Below are positions 1-6,062 of a stretch of 9,600 bases of DNA, one piece after another. The notes below the pieces were generated by a model. The model had not been told where the DNA came from. It searched no databases and saw nothing but the letters and a program-made list of their open reading frames with translations. The position numbers and the translations under genes were made by a program. The DNA is from Anaerolineae bacterium (GTDB taxonomy: Bacteria > Chloroflexota > Anaerolineae > Anaerolineales > UBA11858): assembly GCA_003694235.1 (NCBI GenBank), contig RFKO01000079.1:1-9600 (forward strand), in the 5' to 3' direction. The first letter of the stretch is position 1, and the number at the start of each line of letters is the position of its first letter.

Positions 1-55
1 GGGGCGGGGGGGTGGGGAGGTGTGAAAAAGAGAGGGGGGGGGGGGCGGGGAGGGC
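1..55. other. G-homopolymer-rich window edge
   Basis: The first 55 bases on the plus strand are almost only G, including an unbroken run of 12 Gs at 34-45, broken by a short A-rich patch near 25-33. No credible protein is encoded: one frame reads as poly-Gly/Arg and the frame of the downstream gene has a TGA at 23-25. This could be a real G-quadruplex-prone tract, but the composition and its place at the very start suggest a low-quality contig end (G-tract sequencing artefact). Length and frame across it should not be trusted. Confidence 0.6.
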
Positions 56-727
56 GTGCAGGTCTACTGGCGGGGAGAATGGGACGCCGGGCCGCTGTAC
101 TTCGCCACTCCCAACGCGCTGATCCGCCTGGAGGGGGCCTGGTCGGCGGTGTTGTACAACGCCCAGAGCGGAGAGACCGCCTTGTGGCTGGAAGCGGGCC
201 AGGCCACACTGCTGGGCAGTGGTGGTCAACCGGCGGTGGAGGTACAGGGCCCGGGCGACGGCGAGACGGTCGCGCTGGTGATGGTCTCGCCAGATGGCGA
301 GGTGGGCGAGCCGCAGCCGGTCGGCCCCGATGTGCTGGCCGAGCGTTTCGGCGCGGCCAACGCGCTATCCAACTACTTCACCGTGGTCGCTGTGGTCTCC
401 GGGCCGTACCCGCCGGAGGCCCGGAGCGATCCGCAAACGTTCTGGAAAGACCATCCCTGGGCGGTGCTGCTGGATACCGACGGCGATAGCGAAACCGGTT
501 TCCCTGCCATGTTCCCTCATGAACGGGGGCTGGGTCAGGATGCCGTGTTCGTTCTTTTTGATCAGCTGCTCTACATCATGTACACTGCGGATGGGCAATC
601 CCAGCCCTACGCCGGGCAGCCCCCTCAGGTGTATCAAATCTCCGATAGCGCGCTGGCTTTTTCGTTCTCCATCTCCTCTCTTGAGGAAGTATTGGGCGAT
701 CGGTTGCAACCGGAGAATCTGGCCTGA
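56..727 (+). CDS. C-terminal part of an unrecognised beta-rich, probably exported protein; in-frame TGA near its end
   Basis: I do not recognise a specific family. The 223 readable residues have no signal peptide or membrane helix, are rich in short beta-strand-like stretches, and look like the C-terminal part of a larger extracellular protein. Residues 140-148 (DTDGDSETG) form a DxDxDxxTG loop like those of calcium-binding repeats. Together with the following QDAVFVLFD strand it recalls the LDTDxxxxTGY...GADY pattern of DOMON/CBM9-like beta sandwiches, which is a weak analogy. The GTG at 56 is only the first usable start after the G tract, so the true 5' end is probably lost or frameshifted. 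The TGA at 725-727 may not be the original end: the same frame runs on to a TGA at 803-805 with a protein-like tail (VHVNYTIPEPNSPKDT), and a terminator hairpin begins 6 bases after that second stop. One substitution (TGA to TGG, Trp) would join the parts. The piece may be a pseudogene, carry a sequence error, or end naturally at 727. Confidence 0.6.
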   Translation: MQVYWRGEWDAGPLYFATPNALIRLEGAWSAVLYNAQSGETALWLEAGQATLLGSGGQPAVEVQGPGDGETVALVMVSPDGEVGEPQPVGPDVLAERFGAANALSNYFTVVAVVSGPYPPEARSDPQTFWKDHPWAVLLDTDGDSETGFPAMFPHERGLGQDAVFVLFDQLLYIMYTADGQSQPYAGQPPQVYQISDSALAFSFSISSLEEVLGDRLQPENLA

Positions 728-810
728 CGGCTGGTGCACGTAAATTACACCATCCCCGAGCCGAACAGCCCCAAAGATACGCTGCCTGACCCGCCGCAAG
801 AGTGATGTGC

Positions 811-846
811 AGGTGACAGTCGCTCGCGAAGCGACTGTCACCTTTT
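811..846 (+). terminator. Rho-independent terminator after the first gene
   Basis: A perfect 14-bp inverted repeat (811-824 with 830-843) encloses a 5-base loop and ends in four Ts (843-846). The T run lies only on the plus-strand side, so it terminates the gene that enters from the left. On the minus strand, 29 bases past the kinase stop, there is no U tract, so it could at most slow or protect that transcript. The stem begins 6 bases after the second in-frame stop at 803-805, which hints that the gene originally ended there. Confidence 0.75.
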
Positions 847-871
847 CCGCCCCGCGCAGTGGGTTGAGGCG

Positions 872-2185
872 TCAGGCATTCGTCTGGCTGGCTGGTGAAG
901 GAGCGGCTTCCTGATGTTCAATCTGCTGCTCTTCTGCCGCGAGGGGGAGGGAGGCCGGCAGGCATACTTCGAGCAGGAAACCGCCATCCGGCAGGGGCGC
1001 AGCGTACAATGCGCCTCCCAGCGACTCGACGCGCTCCTGCAAGCTTTGCAGGCCAAAGCCATGTGAAGGGGGAGATGCCTCCGTCTCGCCTGAGTCCGCG
1101 GGGCTGTCGTTTTCCACTTGCAGTACAACGCGGTCTGTTTGGTAGTGCAGGTGGGCTGTGATGTGTTGTGCCTGGGGTGCGTGGCGCAGCACGTTGGTCA
1201 GCCCCTCCTGCAGGCAGCGGTAGAGTGTCAGGGAGACGGCGGTGGGGAGTGGAAACATCTCGCCGCTCTGTTTCCATGTTACCGGACGACCCACGCGGCG
1301 GGAGAAAGCCGCCACCAGTTGCCGCATGGCTTCAGGGAGGGAGAGCATCTCCAACGGCGGAGGATGAAGCGCCTGCACCGCTCGCCAAAGGTCGCTTTGA
1401 GCTGTGTTGGCCAGGTGGCGGGCGCGAATCAGGGTTTGCTGGCGTACCTGTAGTTGGTTCGCCGGCAACTGTTGCAGCAGATCCAGTTGCATGCCCAGGG
1501 CAGTGAGCGTGTGCCCCAGCGAGTCGTGGATTTCGTGCGCCAGCCGGCTGCGCTCCTGGGCGACGGCCAACGCTTCGGCCTTGCGGTTGTAATCGCGCAA
1601 CCGATGGTTGGCGTCTTCCAGACTTGCTGCCAGCGCTTCAGCACGCTCGCGCGCCTCCCACAGACGCGTCACCAGCTCTCCCAGGCCGCCCATCAACAGG
1701 TAGGTTGGCGTGACTTTCAGGAGGGTGGATAGCGCATGCGGCCAGCCGTGGAGCGCCAGCAGGGCGGCGAAGATGACGACATACAGCAGGGTCAGCCAGG
1801 TGGTGGCCAGCCTGCGGTTGTGGAACAGCGCCAGGGAGATGTATTCGTCCAGCGCGGCCAGGTAGAAATACACCGGGGTCTGCCCGTGGAGCAAAACGAA
1901 AAACCCCAGCGCCCACGTCAGGGTGATCAGGGGATATTGGATGCGCAGGGGCGCATCCTCACCGCGGGGGAAGTATATGCTGCGGGGAGTGATCAGCAAA
2001 TACCCCGCGATCATCCCCAGAGAGAGCGCCCCGTACAGCAGGAGGGGAAGCCCGCACGGCGGCTCCTCGAGTGTCAGAGCGTAGAAGAAGAACAGCCCTA
2101 TGAATAATGCCGCCATCCCGCGGCTGTAGAGAAGGGTTTCCTGAATCGTGACTGGCGAGATGGGGGTGGAGGCAGGCCTACTCAT
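872..2185 (-). CDS. Membrane-bound sensor histidine kinase, NarL/LuxR (HisKA_3) type
   Basis: Sensor of a two-component system, 437 aa: it autophosphorylates on His and passes the phosphate to the regulator encoded just upstream. The N-terminal part (about residues 22-170) is a series of hydrophobic helices, probably five to six membrane spans, with no large extracytoplasmic domain, so the signal is likely sensed in or at the membrane. A coiled linker (about 172-210) leads to the HisKA_3 dimerisation box ERSRLAHEIHDSLGH, where H220 before D221 is the expected phosphoacceptor. The HATPase domain follows, with an N box around E327-N331 (LQEGLTNVLRHA) and a G box at G376-G378 (GFGLQSL...LGG). 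The last 27 residues are a low-complexity Ala/Gln/Glu/Pro tail. The start overlaps the regulator's stop by 8 nt (ATGAGTAG) and lacks a clear ribosome site of its own, so translation is probably coupled. The ligand cannot be read from the sequence. Confidence 0.93.
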   Translation of the reverse strand: MSRPASTPISPVTIQETLLYSRGMAALFIGLFFFYALTLEEPPCGLPLLLYGALSLGMIAGYLLITPRSIYFPRGEDAPLRIQYPLITLTWALGFFVLLHGQTPVYFYLAALDEYISLALFHNRRLATTWLTLLYVVIFAALLALHGWPHALSTLLKVTPTYLLMGGLGELVTRLWEARERAEALAASLEDANHRLRDYNRKAEALAVAQERSRLAHEIHDSLGHTLTALGMQLDLLQQLPANQLQVRQQTLIRARHLANTAQSDLWRAVQALHPPPLEMLSLPEAMRQLVAAFSRRVGRPVTWKQSGEMFPLPTAVSLTLYRCLQEGLTNVLRHAPQAQHITAHLHYQTDRVVLQVENDSPADSGETEASPPSHGFGLQSLQERVESLGGALYAAPLPDGGFLLEVCLPASLPLAAEEQQIEHQEAAPSPASQTNA

Positions 2186-2825
2186 GCAACAGCAATCCCC
2201 ATTCCACGGCCAGGCGCGCCGCGTGCGTGCGGTCGCGCGCCCCCAGCTTGGAGAGAATGTGGCTGATGTGATTCTTCACCGTGCCCGGCGAAATGCCCAG
2301 CGCGTCGGCGATTTCGGCGTTGGCTGCTCCTTCCACCAGCAGGGCGAGCACCTGGCGTTCCCGCGCTGTCAGCCGCTCGCTCAGGCAGGGGGTGGTTTCC
2401 TGTTGGTCTGGTTTCAGATGGGCGATCACCCGGTCGGTGACGCCCGGGTCGATGATCGCTTCCCCGTTCATCACGCTGTGCAACGCGGCACGCAGTCGGG
2501 TGGAAGAAGTGCGTTTGAGCAGGTAGCCGCGCGCCCCGGCACGCAGCCCTTCGATCACGTATTGGTCGTTGGGGAAGGTGCTCAGCAACACCACGCGTGT
2601 CTCAGGGTTGCAGGTGGCGATTTTGCGGGTCACCGCCACGCCGTTCATGCCGGGCATGCGAACATCCAGCAACAGAATGTCAGGGGAAAGCTGCTCGGTG
2701 ATGCGCAGCGCTGCCTGCCCGTCCTCCCCCTGGGCGACCACTTCGACCTCTGGCATCAAGGAAAGCAGCGCCACCAGCCCCTCACGGACGAGGGCCTCGT
2801 CATCCACAATGGCGATCCGAATCAT
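2178..2825 (-). CDS. NarL/FixJ-family response regulator (REC plus LuxR-type HTH)
   Basis: DNA-binding response regulator, 215 aa, the usual length for the family. The receiver domain (about 1-120) shows the acidic pocket D8-D9, the phosphoacceptor D54 in LLLDVRMPG, the switch residue S82 or T83 (VVLLSTF) and K104 (YLLKR). A linker leads to a LuxR-type helix-turn-helix at about 145-212 (LTARERQVLALL, then NAEIADALGISPGTVKNHISHILSKLG), with recognition helix GTVKNHISHIL. The ATG at 2825 has a good ribosome site, GGAGG 7 bases upstream. It is the first gene of the operon, preceded by a strong promoter, and overlaps the kinase gene, which is almost certainly its partner. Its target promoters cannot be read directly; autoregulation is common in this family but no operator is obvious here. 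Confidence 0.95.
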   Translation of the reverse strand: MIRIAIVDDEALVREGLVALLSLMPEVEVVAQGEDGQAALRITEQLSPDILLLDVRMPGMNGVAVTRKIATCNPETRVVLLSTFPNDQYVIEGLRAGARGYLLKRTSSTRLRAALHSVMNGEAIIDPGVTDRVIAHLKPDQQETTPCLSERLTARERQVLALLVEGAANAEIADALGISPGTVKNHISHILSKLGARDRTHAARLAVEWGLLLHE

Positions 2826-2895
2826 CGTTCCGCCTCCCGCCGTACTGCACCTCAGCGGAATCGGCTGCCTTCAGGCGCGCCGATATCTCGTTTAC

Positions 2896-2924
2896 ACTAT
2901 ACATCAGAGTGAAGTGGGAGTCAA
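2896..2924 (-). promoter_or_regulatory. Sigma70-type promoter of the regulator-kinase operon
   Basis: Reading the minus strand, TTGACT (-35, 2924-2919) and TATAGT (-10, 2901-2896) are separated by exactly 17 bases. Each hexamer matches the consensus at 5 of 6 positions. Transcription would start near 2889 and give a leader of about 64 nt before the regulator ATG at 2825. It lies between the terminator of the upstream membrane-protein gene (ending near 2955) and the regulator, so the operon appears to be an independent unit. Confidence 0.75.
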
Positions 2925-2954
2925 AGAATTGCCCCTGGGCGTGGCAAGGATGAC

Positions 2955-2990
2955 AAAAAACGCCGGGGGAACCTGTGCTCTCCCGGCGTT
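2955..2990 (-). terminator. Rho-independent terminator of the small membrane-protein gene
   Basis: The stem pairs 2979-2990 with 2959-2970, nine perfect GC-rich pairs plus three more including a G-U wobble, around an 8-base loop. On the minus strand it runs into six Ts (2960-2955). It lies 22 bases past the stop at 3012, closing the membrane-protein transcript before the promoter of the two-component operon. Confidence 0.82.
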
Positions 2991-3011
2991 CGCGTTTGTT
3001 TGGATGGATAC

Positions 3012-3458
3012 TTAGAAGGCGGCGTACACCAGCGCGACCACGATGCCGAAGATGATGTGCCCCACCAGGCCGCCCATGAAGGCCATCACGCCGCCGCTTT
3101 TCAGCACGTACACGCCGGGGGCTTCGACGGCGCCGGATTTGATCCCCGCGTGCATCATCGGCATGCCGCCCATGATCAGGCCGACGATCAGCCAGTGCAC
3201 GATGCCGAAGACCGCGCCGCTGCCCACGCTGACCGAGCCGACCCCCGCGCTCCACAGATAGGCGTAGATCAGGGCGAAGATCGCTCCCATCATCAGGTGG
3301 ATGACCAGCCCCAGGGCGCGATTTTCACCCCCGAACATCGAACCCAGCATGCCCACCATGTCCATTTTCGGCATGCCCATTTTGGGAGCCATCGCCATGA
3401 TCAGGGTGATCACCACCGTGCCCACCAGACCGGCTACAATTGCGCCAAGAATACTCAT
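3012..3458 (-). CDS. Small Met-rich four-helix membrane protein (DUF6789-like)
   Basis: Integral membrane protein of 148 aa, function unknown. Hydrophobic helices lie at about 3-23, 48-67, 80-98 and 124-146. Glycine is abundant and Met unusually so (17 of 148), with a cluster of eight in residues 21-41 between helices 1 and 2 (MAMAPKMGMPKMDMVG) and further pairs at 56-57 and 99-102. His residues sit near helix ends (H54, H88, H103, H134). Length, helix pattern and the IVHLMMG-like and FGIVHW-like segments resemble the DUF6789 group as I remember it; this is not a database match. Met/His richness could suit soft-metal binding, or may just be a family trait. The ATG at 3458 follows a clear GGAG ribosome site 7 bases upstream. 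The gene stands alone with its own terminator and is divergent from the lipoprotein gene; I see no strong promoter for it. Confidence 0.85.
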   Translation of the reverse strand: MSILGAIVAGLVGTVVITLIMAMAPKMGMPKMDMVGMLGSMFGGENRALGLVIHLMMGAIFALIYAYLWSAGVGSVSVGSGAVFGIVHWLIVGLIMGGMPMMHAGIKSGAVEAPGVYVLKSGGVMAFMGGLVGHIIFGIVVALVYAAF

Positions 3459-3515
3459 TTTTTCACTCCTTTTTCTCAGTTGAACGGTATTCTTAGGACG
3501 CTGAATGGCACGGAC

Positions 3516-3545
3516 TTCTTACCACGGACAGGAATGTGGTATAAC
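3516..3545 (+). promoter_or_regulatory. Probable promoter of the lipoprotein gene, with an inverted repeat
   Basis: A good -10 (TATAAC, 3540-3545) lies 7 bases before the lipoprotein ATG at 3553, so transcription would begin at or next to the start codon. The -35 region (near 3516-3522) is a poor match to consensus. A 6-bp inverted repeat, TACCAC (3520-3525) and GTGGTA (3536-3541), brackets the spacer and overlaps the -10. The weak -35 and overlapping repeat would suit an activator or repressor site, but one 6-bp repeat can arise by chance. Confidence 0.45.
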
Positions 3546-3552
3546 CGTTTCT

Positions 3553-4545
3553 ATGCAAAAGTTGCTGCTTTGCTGTGTGGTGGGCGTGTTGAGCGCGTGT
3601 GCGCCCTCGCGGTTGGGTCAGCCTGCTCCGTTGACGCCGGTTTTCGCCTCACCGCCTGCGACCGCGACTGCGCCTACTTCTACCCCCACACCTTCCGCCA
3701 CGCTCGCCCCCACCGTCACGGCTTCCCTCACGCCTACCGCTTCTGTCACGGCCAGTCCCACCTCGCTGCCGGAGGGATGTTTGCAGGCTGAAGTGGTCGG
3801 TGATCCTACTGTTCCCGATGGCACTGCGCTGCCGCCTGGGACGGTGTTCCTCAAACTGTGGCGCGTGCGCAACAGCGGCACCTGCGCCTGGCAGTGGGGG
3901 GATTTCCATCTGGTGTTTGCCGGGGGAGATGATCTCTCCGGCCCACCGCAGGCGCGGGCGTATTTCTTCTCCCCTGAGCCGCAACTCTCGCTCGATGCGC
4001 TGGGTTCCACCCTGTGGGGGAACATGCGCCAGACGGTTGAACCCGGGGAGGTGGTGGATATCCCTTTGATGTTGCGCGTCCCGCTGCGGGGCAGTATCTA
4101 CCGCAGCTACTGGCGTCTGGAGAGCGGAGAGGGCAGGGTGTTGGCCAATCTGTGGGTGGTGATCGCCGTTGCCCCAGGCCGGTGGCCGACGGCGGATTCC
4201 TGGGCGGGCGAGTGGTTGCATATCAATACCTGGTTTCTCAACAATCTGAAAGACGCCGGAACGCTGGTGCTGGAGCAGGACGGCGAAGACCTGTTGGGCT
4301 TTTTCTACCCTGTGGGAGGGCCTTCCAACGGTGACCTGGTGGTGGTGCGCGGTTATGTGCTCGATGAGGGCCGCCGCGCTATGGGGGTGTTTAGCCTGGT
4401 GTGGGATCAGCCCCTGGATTTCACCTGGACGATGCTGGCCAACCGCAATCAGTTCAGCGGCGAGATCTCCTCCCGCCGAATTGACATCCACGGCAGCTGG
4501 TGCGGCGGGCGCAATGGCCTGATCCCGCCGGCCTGTTCTCCCTGA
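3553..4545 (+). CDS. Secreted lipoprotein with NBR1-type Ig-like domain and a C-terminal beta-barrel-like domain
   Basis: Exported lipoprotein of 330 aa, function unknown. The start at 3553 gives a classic short lipoprotein signal peptide with lipobox LSAC (residues 13-16), lipidated at C16; starting upstream at 3505 would place polar residues ahead of it. Residues 22-72 form a Thr/Pro/Ala-rich linker. Residues 75-205 resemble the NBR1-type (FW) Ig-like domain common in Chloroflexota surface proteins: LKLWRVRNSGTCAWQWGDFHLVFAGG, then VEPGEVVDIPLMLRVP and YRSYWRLESGEG, with conserved tryptophans W103, W113, W115 and W187. Residues 216-318 show a second beta-rich unit (WAGEW, LVLEQDGEDLLGFF, FTWTMLANRNQFSGEI, ending WCG) in the style of small lipocalin-like modules that report background and gain-of-structure strands; this is pattern-based. 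There is no Shine-Dalgarno before the ATG and a -10 lies 7 bases away, so the mRNA is probably leaderless. The stop overlaps the next gene's promoter. Confidence 0.88.
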   Translation: MQKLLLCCVVGVLSACAPSRLGQPAPLTPVFASPPATATAPTSTPTPSATLAPTVTASLTPTASVTASPTSLPEGCLQAEVVGDPTVPDGTALPPGTVFLKLWRVRNSGTCAWQWGDFHLVFAGGDDLSGPPQARAYFFSPEPQLSLDALGSTLWGNMRQTVEPGEVVDIPLMLRVPLRGSIYRSYWRLESGEGRVLANLWVVIAVAPGRWPTADSWAGEWLHINTWFLNNLKDAGTLVLEQDGEDLLGFFYPVGGPSNGDLVVVRGYVLDEGRRAMGVFSLVWDQPLDFTWTMLANRNQFSGEISSRRIDIHGSWCGGRNGLIPPACSP

Positions 4546-4571
4546 AGCCAGCCGCTTCTCCCTGGTATAAT
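4542..4571 (+). promoter_or_regulatory. Promoter of the stand-alone receiver gene
   Basis: A perfect -10 TATAAT (4566-4571) has a weak -35 candidate CTGAAG (4542-4547) 18 bases upstream, overlapping the lipoprotein stop codon at 4543-4545. Transcription near 4578 would give a leader of about 36 nt containing the GGAG ribosome site (4603-4606), 7 bases before the ATG at 4614. The receiver gene can therefore be expressed apart from the lipoprotein gene, although readthrough is possible as no terminator separates them. Confidence 0.6.
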
Positions 4572-4613
4572 TATGCTCCGCCGATTTGCCTGAGTTCCCT
4601 CTGGAGTAGTGAA

Positions 4614-5237
4614 ATGACCGTTCCTTATGGCCCTATCCTGGTTGTCGAAGATGTGCCGCATATCCTTGAACTCCTGGCGGTGACCCTGCGTTTCAAAGGC
4701 TATCCGGTGGTCACCGCGGCCAATGGCGAAGAGGCCATGGAACAGATCGCGCGTGAACGACCGGCGCTGGTGATCACCGATATCCTGATGCCGCGCATGG
4801 ACGGTTTTGCCCTGTTGCACAATCTGCGCAAAGACCCGACCACGCGGCAGATACCGGTAATCTTCCTCTCGGCGACCTATGTGTCTCCAGAAGATCGGGA
4901 GTTCGCCTTGCGGCTGGGCGCGGCGCGCTTTCTGGAAAAACCGGTGGATACCGCCGAATTCCTGCTCACCGTGGCCGAGATTCTCACTCAGGGACCGCCG
5001 GAGCTGCCGCCGCCTTTGAGCGAGCGCGAGTTTTACCAGGGTTATCGGGAGCGGTTGGAGCACAAACTGGGGCAGAAGGCGCAGCAAATTGCCCGCACCG
5101 AGCGGCTGCTGGAAACATTGCCCGAAGAGCAAAAGCCCACCTTCGAAGCGCTGCTGCAAGAGGCGCGTCAGCATTATGACGAGATTCAGGCGGAGCTGGA
5201 GGAACTCTACACGATTTTGTCTGAAGGGGATGACTGA
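4614..5237 (+). CDS. Stand-alone response regulator receiver with C-terminal helical (coiled-coil) tail
   Basis: Receiver-domain protein of 207 aa without a recognised DNA-binding or enzymatic output domain. The REC domain spans about 5-125: acidic pocket E12-D13, phosphoacceptor D56 in LVITDILMPRMDG, switch S86 (VIFLSAT) and K109-P110 (FLEKPVD). After a Pro-rich hinge (128-134) residues 135-207 are predicted charged helix (EREFYQGYRERLEHKLGQKA and onwards), probably a coiled coil or small helical bundle for dimerisation or partner binding. It may act as a phosphorylation-dependent adaptor or as a relay for an orphan kinase; no kinase is next to it, and the pair at 872-2825 lies in a separate unit with its own regulator. 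ATG 4614 is chosen because GGAG lies 7 bases upstream and the REC domain starts just after it. The stop is only 3 bases from the stop of convergent surE. Confidence 0.92.
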   Translation: MTVPYGPILVVEDVPHILELLAVTLRFKGYPVVTAANGEEAMEQIARERPALVITDILMPRMDGFALLHNLRKDPTTRQIPVIFLSATYVSPEDREFALRLGAARFLEKPVDTAEFLLTVAEILTQGPPELPPPLSEREFYQGYRERLEHKLGQKAQQIARTERLLETLPEEQKPTFEALLQEARQHYDEIQAELEELYTILSEGDD

Positions 5238-5240
5238 AGT

Positions 5241-6062
5241 TTAGCGTTCCTCATCTGCGCGCAGCCAGGTTTCCATCGCCTGCGGCGAAATGGGCGCGGT
5301 CATATCCAGCGTGAGGGGGGTGACCGAGACGTGTTTCTTGATGTACAGGGTGTGGACATCGCTCTCCGGCGCGGCATCCTGCCAGGAGGGGGAGATGCGG
5401 TATCCCAGGCGTACCGGCTGATCCCAGTCCTTGCGCTGAGGGCGTACCGCTTCGTAATACGGGATGCGCGCCAGGCGGGTGATCTCCCACGGGGTTTCGG
5501 GCGTGGCCTCGGCGGGGATTTCTACTTTGAGGACGTGCACATCATCGGGCAGGGCGCGGTCGAGCAGGCGCGCGGCGAAGAAAGTGCAGAAATGCGCCGC
5601 GGCGGAGAAATCAACCTCCCGCGAATAGCGGAGATGCTCTTCTGGTGGCGTGTCCAGCGAGATGGCGATGGCCGGGATTCCCAGGCCGGCGGCCTCCAGG
5701 GCAGCGCCCACGGTGCCGGAGATGGTGATCCCCAGACCGACGTTTGCCCCGTAGTTGATGCCGGAGACCACCAGATCAGGCTTGCGCGGCAGCACCTCCA
5801 GCACGCCGTGCAGCACGGCCTGCGCCGGCGTACCGCCCACCGCGTAAGCCGTCCACTCGCGCCCGTTGACCGGAATTTTCTGCGGGGTGATGATGCCGTC
5901 GGAGGTGCTGGGCAGGCTGCGTCCCATACCGGAGCTTTGCTCCCGTGGTGCGACCACGGTGACATAGCCTAACGCTTCCAGGGCCTCAGCAGCGGCCCAT
6001 AACCCCGGTGAGCGAATGCCGTCATCGTTGGTCAGTAAAATCTGAATGGATGTGTCTTTCAT
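5241..6062 (-). CDS. surE: 5'/3'-nucleotidase SurE
   Basis: Metal-dependent nucleoside monophosphatase (5'/3'-nucleotidase, EC 3.1.3.5/3.1.3.6; some homologues also cleave short polyphosphate), cytoplasmic, linked in many bacteria to stationary-phase survival and nucleotide salvage. Family motifs are complete: ILLTNDDGIRSPG at residues 8-20 with metal ligands D13-D14, PREQSSGMGRS (39-49) with the ligand Ser at 43 or 44, GTPAQAV (77-83), DLVVSGINYGANVG (96-109) with N103, SGTVGAALEA (115-124) and PAIAISL (130-136). Length (273 aa) is normal. ATG 6062 is chosen because the ILLTNDDG strand follows at once; the frame remains open upstream to 6116 but would add a non-family extension. No ribosome site sits at the right spacing (an AGGAG lies about 18 bases away), and the start is 41 nt inside the upstream reductase gene, so translational coupling is likely. 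Confidence 0.95.
   Translation of the reverse strand: MKDTSIQILLTNDDGIRSPGLWAAAEALEALGYVTVVAPREQSSGMGRSLPSTSDGIITPQKIPVNGREWTAYAVGGTPAQAVLHGVLEVLPRKPDLVVSGINYGANVGLGITISGTVGAALEAAGLGIPAIAISLDTPPEEHLRYSREVDFSAAAHFCTFFAARLLDRALPDDVHVLKVEIPAEATPETPWEITRLARIPYYEAVRPQRKDWDQPVRLGYRISPSWQDAAPESDVHTLYIKKHVSVTPLTLDMTAPISPQAMETWLRADEER

Noticed and set aside
725..805. UGA recoded as a sense codon
   Set aside because: Other genes here (kinase, receiver, lipoprotein, reductase, ffh) end in TGA at positions agreeing with family lengths, so a general code change is not credible. No selenocysteine context is seen.
811..846. Hairpin as a shared bidirectional terminator for the kinase operon
   Set aside because: On the minus strand the stem is followed by mixed sequence without a U run; only plus-strand termination is supported.
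838..1128. Small gene on the minus strand within the kinase 3' half
   Set aside because: It lies in another frame of the same strand inside a clear kinase domain, and the peptide is Arg/Pro/Ser-rich noise.
872..5237. Two regulators, kinase, Met-rich membrane protein and lipoprotein as one new signalling system
   Set aside because: They lie in at least four independently promoted or terminated units on both strands; proximity alone does not support a shared system.
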